Source: Pseudomonadota bacterium (lineage in GTDB: Bacteria > Pseudomonadota > Gammaproteobacteria > Burkholderiales > Burkholderiaceae). Taken from it: a stretch of 12,770 bases of DNA. The position numbers and the translations under genes were made by a program. The stretch lies in NCBI GenBank assembly GCA_021778935.1, contig JAJYBQ010000041.1, forward strand, positions 1 to 12,770. The letters run 5' to 3'. The notes under the pieces are model-generated. The model did not search any database. It was not told the origin of the DNA and worked only from the letters and a program-made list of their open reading frames with translations. The first letter of the stretch is position 1, and every line of letters starts with the position of its first letter. This document shows, piece by piece, positions 7,469-12,770 of this stretch.

Positions 7469-7501
7469 AAAAAGGGCAGGCACAAAAGTGCGCCTGCCCT
7501 T
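7467..7501 (-). terminator. Intrinsic terminator of the histidine-rich protein gene
   Basis: On the minus strand 7501-7472 forms a 13-bp stem (AAGGGCAGGC... with one G-T pair) and a 4-base loop, followed directly by seven T (7473-7467). This is a textbook Rho-independent terminator, 21 bases past the stop of the small secreted-protein gene. On the plus strand the stem has one mismatch and no T-run follows, so it should act weakly, if at all, for the converging DUF167 gene, whose stop codon it overlaps. Confidence 0.88.
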
Positions 7502-7522
7502 CTCTACCGGGAAATCTCCGGC

Positions 7523-7744
7523 TTAGTGCTTCTTGGCAGCCTTCTTGGCAGCCTTCTTGGCGGCGTGGTGCATCATGCGATGGCCGTGACGATGGCCATG
7601 GCGATGACCGTGCGCGCGGGCATGATGACGGACGACATGGTGCGCGGCCGGCTTCTTGGCGGCGGCGGGCGTGGCAGCGTCGGCGGCATACGCGGTACCG
7701 GCGGCGAACATCGAGGCGATCATCAGAGCAAGCAGTTTCTTCAT
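7523..7744 (-). CDS. Small secreted His/Lys/Ala-rich protein
   Basis: This 73-residue protein starts with a classic Sec signal peptide (MKKLLALMIASMFAAGTAYA, likely cut after residue 20). The mature part has about 13 His in HH pairs and GHRHGHRH-type repeats, then three AAKK repeats. ATG 7744 has GGAAG about six bases upstream, and a strong intrinsic terminator follows, so this is a real transcription unit despite its size. It should be exported to the periplasm and be strongly basic. The layout resembles acid-shock (Asr-like) proteins and other small His-rich metal-binding or buffering proteins, but I cannot assign it to a family with confidence. The repeats at DNA level (12-base copies near 7530-7565; 9-base copies near 7575-7610) suggest growth by slippage. 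Confidence 0.8.
   Translation of the reverse strand: MKKLLALMIASMFAAGTAYAADAATPAAAKKPAAHHVVRHHARAHGHRHGHRHGHRMMHHAAKKAAKKAAKKH
7529..7565. repeat. Tandem 12-base repeat encoding AAKK
   Basis: About three copies of a 12-base unit (CTTCTTGGCAGC, the last with one change) read on the minus strand as AlaAlaLysLys. It lies inside the small secreted-protein gene and is likely a slippage-prone site. Confidence 0.7.
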
Positions 7745-8026
7745 TTTGGCTTCCGTGGATTAATTTGAAAAATCCGATATCGTTCGCAGAGCGCCCCCGC
7801 CGAAATTGGCGGCTCAGCATTCTGCGCTCTGGAGCGATAACGTCGGAGCGCTCGCAGCCGTTGACAGAGGTCTTCGAAGGAACCCCCGGCGACGTCGCCG
7901 CTTCGGCAACTCCACCCCCTCATCGGGATCGGGATTGCGGATGCCCATGTCTAGAGCATGGTGCCGCAAGAGATCCGGGCCGATTATGCACCAAAATTGC
8001 GCGACTGCCGATATTTTGCGAAGAAG
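7745..8026. promoter_or_regulatory. Divergent region between the His-rich gene and mnmE
   Basis: This 282-base gap must serve both genes. I see a perfect TTGACA at 7861-7866 on the plus strand, but no acceptable -10 about 17 bases later. TTATGCACC at 7984-7992 is one base off a DnaA box. A short inverted repeat (CCATG...CATGG) lies near 7943-7960. No firm promoter can be called. Confidence 0.3.
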
Positions 8027-9409
8027 ATGACGAATTTCGATGCCGATCCGATCGTCGCGATCGCCACCGCGCCCGGAAAAGGCGGGATTGGGGTGGTCCG
8101 CATCTCGGGACCCTCCCTCGAGCCATTCCTCCAGGGGGTGCTTGGGCCCGTCCGGGCCGCGCACCTGCGCCCTCGGGTCGCCTTGCATGCGGAGTTCCGG
8201 GACGACGAAGGCCGCGCCATCGACTCGGGACTTGCGCTGTGGTTTCCCGCGCCCCACTCGTACACCGGCGAATCGGTGCTCGAACTGCAGGGGCATGGTG
8301 GTCCCGCCGTGCTGCAGATGATTCTTGCCCGTTGCCTGCAGGCCGGGCGGGGCGTCGGCGCGCGGATCGCACGCCCGGGGGAATTCACCGAGCGAGCGTT
8401 CCGCAACGGCAAGATTGACCTGACGCAAGCGGAAGCAGTGGCCGACCTCATCGACGCCGGCACCGCCGCGGCCGCGCGCGGCGCCATTCGATCGCTGCAA
8501 GGAACGTTTTCCCGCGCCGTGGATGCGTTGGCGACCGATCTCCTGGAACTGCGGGCGCTGACCGAAGCCACGCTCGATTTCCCGGAGGAGGAGATCGAAT
8601 TCCTGCGGGCGGCGGACACCCGACGCCGGTTGGCACAGGCGAGCGAGGCGCTGCGCGCGTTGCTGCACCGGGCGCGACAGGGAGCCTTGCTGCGCGAGGG
8701 TATCCATGTGGTGCTCGCCGGCTCACCCAATGTCGGCAAGTCCAGCCTGCTCAATGCGCTGGCCGGCGAGGAGGTCGCGATCGTCACCGAGCACCCGGGC
8801 ACGACCCGCGACCGGATCGAGCGCAGGATCGCAATCGACGGAGTGGTATTGAATGTCGTCGATACTGCCGGGCTGCGGGAAACCAGCGATCCGGTCGAGG
8901 CGATCGGCATTGCCCGGACGCGCGGAGCGCTTGCCGACGCCGACATCGTGCTGCATCTCGTGGAGGACGGGGGACCCGACGATCCGGGGGAGGCGATGAT
9001 TGTCGGCGGCGCCGGAGCGGGCGTTCCGGTACTCCGCGTTCGCAACAAGATCGATCTCACCGGTACGCTGCCGGGTCTTCGCGACGGATGCGTCCAGATA
9101 TCGGCCCGGAGCGGAGCCGGGCTCGACGTGCTGCGGCGGGAGATTCTCCGGATTGCGGGGTGGGAGGGGACGAGCGAGGCAGGCAGCGAGACCACGTTTC
9201 TCGCCCGCGAGCGGCACCTGCACGCCCTCGAGCGCGCGCTTACGCACCTCGACGACGCGTGCGCGCAGGCGGATCGGGACTACGCGCTACCGGAGTTGAT
9301 GGCCGAGGAGCTACGCCTTGCCGGGGAAGCCCTGGGCGAGGTCACCGGAGCGGTGACGCCGGACCAGGTGCTCGGCGAGATCTTCGGGCGGTTTTGTATT
9401 GGAAAATGA
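8027..9409 (+). CDS. mnmE: MnmE (TrmE), tRNA modification GTPase
   Basis: MnmE works with MnmG to place the (carboxymethyl)aminomethyl group on wobble uridine 34 of several tRNAs, using a tetrahydrofolate one-carbon unit. From the ATG at 8027 (460 residues) I see the folate-binding N-domain (IVAIATAPGKGGIGVVRISG near 9-28), the helical domain, the inserted G domain with G1 GSPNVGKS 232-239, G2 TTRD 259-262, G3 DTAGL 279-283 and G4 NKID 340-343, and the C-terminal FCIGK whose Cys is conserved. Length is normal. The open frame reaches back to 7958 but family N-termini fit 8027; the ribosome binding site (GAAG) is poor. It overlaps panB by four bases. The usual neighbours yidC, rnpA and rpmH are not here; a small secreted-protein gene diverges upstream. 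Confidence 0.98.
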   Translation: MTNFDADPIVAIATAPGKGGIGVVRISGPSLEPFLQGVLGPVRAAHLRPRVALHAEFRDDEGRAIDSGLALWFPAPHSYTGESVLELQGHGGPAVLQMILARCLQAGRGVGARIARPGEFTERAFRNGKIDLTQAEAVADLIDAGTAAAARGAIRSLQGTFSRAVDALATDLLELRALTEATLDFPEEEIEFLRAADTRRRLAQASEALRALLHRARQGALLREGIHVVLAGSPNVGKSSLLNALAGEEVAIVTEHPGTTRDRIERRIAIDGVVLNVVDTAGLRETSDPVEAIGIARTRGALADADIVLHLVEDGGPDDPGEAMIVGGAGAGVPVLRVRNKIDLTGTLPGLRDGCVQISARSGAGLDVLRREILRIAGWEGTSEAGSETTFLARERHLHALERALTHLDDACAQADRDYALPELMAEELRLAGEALGEVTGAVTPDQVLGEIFGRFCIGK

Positions 9410-10251
9410 CGGGCGGCGATCTTCGCCCGCATTCTTGGGAGGGCCTTGGCTTGCGACGCACCATTCACGATCTCCGTCGGCTCGCGGCGACCCGCAAGCT
9501 GGCCAGCCTCACCTGTTACGACGCGAGCTTCGCCGGCTTGCTGGACGATGCCGGGATCGACATCCTGCTCGTGGGCGACTCGCTTGGCATGGTCATCCAG
9601 GGCCACGCATCGACCCTGCCCGTCACCATCGGGGATGTCGCGTACCACACCCGCGCGGTCGCTCGCGGCACCCGCACCGCATGGATTGTCGCCGATATGC
9701 CGTTCGGCTCCTACCAGGCCAGCCCGGAGCAGGCCTTGCCCAATGCCGTCGAATTGATCCAGGCGGGCGCGGACATGGTGAAGATCGAGGGCGGCGAAGA
9801 GATGGCGGCAACTGTCGCGTTCCTGGTCGCCCGAGGAGTTCCGGTCTGCGGGCACGTAGGCCTCACGCCGCAGCACGTGCAGACGCTCGGTGGATACCGG
9901 ATTCAGGGCAGGGATGCGGCCGTGGCGGAGCGGGTTCTGGCGGGCGCGCGCGCGCTGGAGGCTGCCGGCGCGGACATGCTGGTGGTGGAGGCCGTGCCCC
10001 ATTCCCTGGCCGAACGCATCGTCGCCCAGCGTCGGTCGCTGGTCATCGGGATCGGGGCGAGCGCGACGTGCGACGGGCAGGTTCTCGTGCTTCATGACAT
10101 GCTGGGAATCACCCCGGGCAAACGGCCGCGCTTCGTGAAAAATTTTCTTGCCGGCGGCGACTCGATCCAATCGGCGGTTCGGCGGTACGTCGACGCGGTG
10201 CGAAGCGGCGGGTTCCCCGGTCCCGAGCAGGTGTACCCCGACGAGGGCTGA
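9406..10251 (+). CDS. panB: PanB, 3-methyl-2-oxobutanoate hydroxymethyltransferase
   Basis: PanB transfers a hydroxymethyl group from methylene-tetrahydrofolate to 2-oxoisovalerate, giving ketopantoate, the first committed step to pantothenate and CoA. Motifs in the 281-residue form: LTCYDASFAGLLDDAGID at 35-52; metal ligands Asp58 (VGDSLGM) and Asp97 (ADMPFGSY); Lys126/Glu128 in VKIEGG; GHVGLTPQ near 149; catalytic Glu195 in VVEAVPHS; and the C-terminal FVKNFL. The ATG at 9406 overlaps the mnmE stop (ATGA). A TTG at 9451 has GGGAGGG at 9437-9443, seven bases upstream, and starts just before the conserved region (LRRTIHDLRRL), giving 266 residues, close to the family norm. I regard the TTG as at least as likely. 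No panC lies nearby. MnmE and PanB both use methylene-tetrahydrofolate, which may be chance. Confidence 0.97.
   Translation: MTGGDLRPHSWEGLGLRRTIHDLRRLAATRKLASLTCYDASFAGLLDDAGIDILLVGDSLGMVIQGHASTLPVTIGDVAYHTRAVARGTRTAWIVADMPFGSYQASPEQALPNAVELIQAGADMVKIEGGEEMAATVAFLVARGVPVCGHVGLTPQHVQTLGGYRIQGRDAAVAERVLAGARALEAAGADMLVVEAVPHSLAERIVAQRRSLVIGIGASATCDGQVLVLHDMLGITPGKRPRFVKNFLAGGDSIQSAVRRYVDAVRSGGFPGPEQVYPDEG
9437..9443 (+). promoter_or_regulatory. Strong ribosome binding site favouring the TTG start of panB
   Basis: GGGAGGG lies seven bases before TTG 9451, in frame with panB and 15 codons after the overlapping ATG. Few starts in this window have such a good match to the 16S 3' end, whereas the ATG at 9406 has only GGA four bases upstream. 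Confidence 0.55.
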
Positions 10252-10497
10252 CGAGCGAAAAATGCGCCGTCATCCGCACGGGTGGGCAGGCGCCGTCGAG
10301 CGGAAAATATCTCTGGCATTCCGGGGAAGATTGGAGTAATTTTTGCGCGCGGTCGATTCCGGCGCTGCGAATTCCGGGCGTCTCCGGTGGGCGCGTGGCC
10401 TGCCGTTGCGGGGTCCGGGTCCGCCGTCCGGCCGGCCGTACCGATCGTTTGCGCGTCGCGGGCGCATCCCGCGTCAATTCGTTGGATGAGTTTGCGT
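10252..10497. promoter_or_regulatory. Leader and promoter region of the cold-shock gene
   Basis: This gap has 246 bases. The best promoter guess is CTGGCA (10313-10318) and TAATTT (10337-10342) with an 18-base spacer, each only a partial match. If that is right the mRNA would carry a 5' leader of about 150 bases, as cold-shock mRNAs often do. I saw no clear cold-shock box. No gene is seen here. Confidence 0.25.
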
Positions 10498-10704
10498 ATG
10501 CCGACTGGAACGGTGAAATGGTTCAATGAGACCAAGGGATTCGGGTTCATCAAACCCGACGACGGAAGTAGCGACGTGTTTGCCCACTACAGTGGGATCA
10601 AGTCCAAGGGGTTTCGGACCCTGAAGGAGAATCAGCGCGTCGAATATCAAGTGCAGCAGGGGCAAAAAGGCTTGCAGGCAGTCGATATCAACATCCTTTC
10701 CTGA
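10498..10704 (+). CDS. Cold-shock domain protein (CspA family)
   Basis: A 68-residue single-domain cold-shock protein, a five-strand OB fold that binds single-stranded RNA and DNA and acts as an RNA chaperone and antiterminator. The RNA-binding motifs are intact: KWF near 7-9, RNP1 KGFGFI at 13-18 and RNP2 VFAHY at 27-31 (a Phe is more usual at the last position). The ATG at 10498 gives the standard MPTGTVKWFN start; an in-frame ATG at 10486 would add four residues, and neither has a strong ribosome binding site. It stands alone, with a likely terminator downstream. Genomes usually carry several such genes, and which paralogue this is cannot be told. Confidence 0.95.
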   Translation: MPTGTVKWFNETKGFGFIKPDDGSSDVFAHYSGIKSKGFRTLKENQRVEYQVQQGQKGLQAVDINILS

Positions 10705-10811
10705 GCGTTGGGGCGCGGTTCGCGGGCACGTGGCCGGGCCTCCTGCGATTTTGGGCGGCGCCCTCCTTCCGCCCGACATGCCGGATGGGGAGTGGCCCGG
10801 ACCCGGGTTCC

Positions 10812-10843
10812 GGCCCGTCGGTGATGGGCCTTTCTTTCCTTTT
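10812..10843 (+). terminator. Probable intrinsic terminator after the cold-shock gene
   Basis: A GGCCC/GGGCC stem (10812-10816 with 10826-10830) and a 9-base loop are followed by a pyrimidine tract with 11 T in 13 bases (10831-10843). It lies about 108 bases past the cold-shock stop and about 20 bases before the next ATG. The stem is short, so this is moderate evidence. Confidence 0.45.
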
Positions 10844-10864
10844 CGCAACCACCACCGACCTACC

Positions 10865-12262
10865 ATGACGCGGCGAGAACCCGATCCTCCCTCGACCGAC
10901 TTTGCCATCACCTCCGTCAATGTTCCCGACCGGCTGGATATGCTCGACCTGCAAGGGCGGGCGCATGAGGATCTGCCGGCTCGCGGACGGATGCATCGCC
11001 GGCGGCGCGCGCGCATCTGGGTGGTGCGCCTCGTTGCGCTTGGGCTGCTCGGGTTTGTCGGATGGGAGAGCTCTCAGGCCGTCGGAGCCGCCCGGACGGA
11101 ACTCTCGGCGACCGCAATCTCGCTCCGCCTGACCAAGGCGCTCGGCGTTCCGGTGCGCGTCGCGGATTCCCGGCTCCGGTTGTCGCCGACCCCCCACCTC
11201 GAGTTGGACGACGTGAGACTGGGAGACCAGGTCGCGATTCCCGCGATCTCCTTGCAGGTGCAAGTGCGGGATATCGGCCGGCTCCTGATCCAGCGGCGAC
11301 TCGACTGGGGCGCCGGGGAGATTGCCCCCATGAGTCTGAATCCGGAGCAGGCGCGCTTCCTCCTGGGCCTGCTGCCGCGCCTGCCGGGCGCGCTCCCCGC
11401 CGACGTCGGTGCGCTGCGCTGCGCGGCGCTGGATCTGCCCGGGGCAATTCCCGGAGACAGCGCTCCCTGGGCGATGGTGGTACGCCGCAATGCCGGGGGC
11501 GGTTTCGATCGCGTCAAGCTGACACAAACTTCGGGGTCGGGTTCTCTGCAACTCGCGTTGGCGGCGCCGGCTCGGTCCGCACCGGACGGCGCGTTCGAGG
11601 CCATTTCCTTTCAACTGGACGGGACGAACGCGGCGCTTCCCACCGCGCCGCGCTACGCGTTGGACCGGGTTCGAGCGCAAGGGTCGATACAAGCCGACCG
11701 GATCGTGCTGGAATCGCTCGTGATCAGCGATCGGCGCGGCGGCCTAAGCGCGCGCGCGGTGGTGCTGCGGGATGCGGCGGGCTGGAAGCTCACGGGAACG
11801 GTCGACTCCGGACAGATGGATGTCGCCGCCATCCTGGGCGGCGCGGCGCCGCTGCTGGCGGGAACCGCATTGGTTTCCGGGCAGATTGCGGGGCGGGGCA
11901 ACACGGCCACCGACGCACTGGTGGGCGTCACCTTTGTCGGCCGCATTTCGATGCACGACGGTACGCTCAACGGTGTCGACCTTGGGTACGCCGCAACCCA
12001 TCCGGGTGGCATCCAGGGATCCGGAGGATCGACACCATTTCGTTCCGGCACGGCCATCCTGGATATCGGCCCCGGGGGAATTTCGCTACGCGATATCCGC
12101 CTGCGGGCGGGCGCCCTGGCAGTGGTGGGTGGGGTGACGGTCACGGACGACCGCCAGATCTCCGGGAATCTCTTTGCCGATCTGATCGACGCGATGCGTG
12201 CGCAGGCGCCCGTCCGCGTCGCCATCCGGGGGACGGCAACGCAGCCGAGCTTCGGCGGATGA
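10865..12262 (+). CDS. AsmA-like inner-membrane-anchored protein
   Basis: Counting from ATG 10865 (465 residues), a basic N-terminal cytoplasmic stretch (RRRRAR near 45-50) is followed by one membrane helix at about 51-67 (IWVVRLVALGLLGFVGW), and the rest should lie in the periplasm. After the helix comes the AsmA-type N-terminal pattern (LTKALGVPVRVADSRLRLSPTPHLELDDVRLG near 90-120). The C-terminal third has the AsmA C-domain features: a repeated beta pattern, DGTLNGVDLGYAAT, a Gly-rich segment and the ending APVRVAIRGTATQPSF. AsmA and its relatives are thought to be bridge-like proteins in lipid traffic or outer-membrane upkeep; this one is short for the family. The open frame reaches back to 10730, but that part is not protein-like. 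There is no clear ribosome binding site at the ATG. The gene converges on atpC. Confidence 0.8.
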   Translation: MTRREPDPPSTDFAITSVNVPDRLDMLDLQGRAHEDLPARGRMHRRRRARIWVVRLVALGLLGFVGWESSQAVGAARTELSATAISLRLTKALGVPVRVADSRLRLSPTPHLELDDVRLGDQVAIPAISLQVQVRDIGRLLIQRRLDWGAGEIAPMSLNPEQARFLLGLLPRLPGALPADVGALRCAALDLPGAIPGDSAPWAMVVRRNAGGGFDRVKLTQTSGSGSLQLALAAPARSAPDGAFEAISFQLDGTNAALPTAPRYALDRVRAQGSIQADRIVLESLVISDRRGGLSARAVVLRDAAGWKLTGTVDSGQMDVAAILGGAAPLLAGTALVSGQIAGRGNTATDALVGVTFVGRISMHDGTLNGVDLGYAATHPGGIQGSGGSTPFRSGTAILDIGPGGISLRDIRLRAGALAVVGGVTVTDDRQISGNLFADLIDAMRAQAPVRVAIRGTATQPSFGG

Positions 12263-12302
12263 CCCCGGACCGCGCGGGCTTGGCGGCAATTGCCCGGCAG
12301 GC

Positions 12303-12333
12303 GCCGGAAGGGCGTGGAACGCCCCCTTCCGGC
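12303..12333. terminator. Hairpin in the AsmA-like/atpC convergent gap
   Basis: A stem of at least 10 bp (GCCGGAAGGG with CCCTTCCGGC) and a loop of about 11 bases lies between the two converging stop codons (12262 and 12338). It starts five bases past the atpC stop on the minus strand. There is no T-run on either side, so it is a symmetric barrier or mRNA 3'-end structure rather than a perfect intrinsic terminator. It would mark the end of the ATP synthase operon. Confidence 0.55.
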
Positions 12334-12337
12334 CGGA

Positions 12338-12770
12338 TTACCGAATCGACGCCGCTCCGCCGGGAGCGCCGGCCTTGTAGTTGCGCACCGCAGCCAGTTG
12401 TGCGGTCAGCAGCGCAATCTCGGCCTCGACCTTGGCGATGTCAAGCTTGTCGAGGGCCGCGCGGTGAATTTCTTCGGCCCGCTTGAGCGCCTCCATTGCC
12501 TTGGCCTCGTCCAGATCCTTCGCGCGGATCGCGGTATCGGCCAACACCGTCACGATGGTCGGTTGGACTTCCAGTATGCCGCCGGCGACGAAAATGCGCT
12601 CATCGGTGCCGCCGATCGTGTGAATACGGACGACACCAGGCTTGATCCGCGTGATCAGCGGCACATGGCGGGGGTATACGCCGAGCTCGCCGTCTTCGCC
12701 GGGCAGCACAACGAACTCCGCCTGCCCGGAAAAGATCAGCTCTTCGGCGCTGACGACATCGACATGAATG
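12338..12770 (-). CDS. atpC: AtpC, F1 ATP synthase epsilon subunit (5' end off the window)
   Basis: The epsilon subunit is part of the central stalk of F1 and inhibits ATP hydrolysis. 143 residues are visible; the start codon is probably only two or three codons beyond the right edge, since the visible N-terminus [20 protein letters not shown] matches position 3 or so of relatives. The N-terminal beta-sandwich ([43 protein letters not shown]) and the C-terminal two-helix region ([17 protein letters not shown]... to AAVRNYK) are both complete. Ending is TAA at 12340-12338. atpC is normally the last gene of the atp operon, so atpD should lie just beyond the window. Confidence 0.96.
   Translation of the reverse strand, partial: IHVDVVSAEELIFSGQAEFVVLPGEDGELGVYPRHVPLITRIKPGVVRIHTIGGTDERIFVAGGILEVQPTIVTVLADTAIRAKDLDEAKAMEALKRAEEIHRAALDKLDIAKVEAEIALLTAQLAAVRNYKAGAPGGAASIR

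Noticed and set aside
7523..7620. Short direct repeats that might suggest a CRISPR-like array
   Set aside because: The units are 9-12 bases with no spacers and encode amino-acid repeats of the small secreted protein.
7861..7866. Perfect -35 box TTGACA upstream of mnmE
   Set aside because: No reasonable -10 hexamer lies 16-18 bases downstream, so it is not called as a promoter.
9088..9405. Upstream extension of the panB frame
   Set aside because: It overlaps the mnmE G-domain and C-terminal coding region out of frame and has no family similarity.
9280..10170. 296-codon minus-strand frame opposite panB
   Set aside because: Shadow of panB; low-complexity Arg/Gly/His text without motifs.
10730..10864. 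Upstream extension of the AsmA-like frame
   Set aside because: Pro/Gly-rich translation across a probable terminator; the ATG at 10865 starts protein-like sequence.
10688..11692. 334-codon minus-strand frame opposite the AsmA-like gene
   Set aside because: Antisense frame with Arg/Gln/Pro-rich translation; the plus strand has a membrane helix and AsmA-type pattern.

Overview
The window looks like GC-rich chromosome from a proteobacterium, most likely a betaproteobacterium. I infer this from the family content (PriA, HemE, MnmE, PanB, an AsmA-like protein, F1 epsilon) and from hemE and priA lying close to the end of an ATP synthase operon. I cannot name a genus. There are two parts: a mobile-island end (about 1-3489) and an ordinary housekeeping backbone (3490-12770).

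Island end (1-3489). Two genes on the minus strand are joined by a 4-base ATGA overlap. The upstream gene (464 codons) matches no family I know. The downstream gene, which runs off the left edge, carries two HxK...N motifs spaced and flanked as in tyrosyl-DNA phosphodiesterase 1 (Tdp1), a phospholipase D superfamily enzyme. To their right is the C-terminal half of a large serine recombinase on the plus strand, without its catalytic domain and broken by a frameshift. It ends a few bases from the 3' end (CCA) of a tRNA-Arg(CCG) gene. This is the usual layout of an element inserted at a tRNA 3' end, so the two-gene module is probably island cargo. A defence or DNA-repair role is only an inference.

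Backbone, minus-strand block (3486-7092). This holds tRNA-Arg, priA (replication restart helicase) and hemE (uroporphyrinogen decarboxylase). A long hairpin overlaps the priA stop codon. The 331-base gap between hemE and priA holds one perfect DnaA-box sequence and two good matches, all in one orientation.

Backbone, middle (7112-7744). A DUF167/YggU gene reads rightward, with its start codon only 19 bases from the hemE start. It converges on a small gene for a secreted histidine- and lysine-rich protein. A strong intrinsic terminator for the small gene sits in the gap and its T-tract overlaps the DUF167 stop codon.

Backbone, right (8027-12770). mnmE (tRNA wobble-uridine modification GTPase) and panB (pantothenate pathway) are joined by an ATGA overlap, although panB also has a TTG start with a much better ribosome binding site. 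A cold-shock protein gene follows, then a membrane-anchored AsmA-like protein. The AsmA-like gene converges on the minus-strand atpC, which is cut by the right edge. A hairpin fills the convergent gap.
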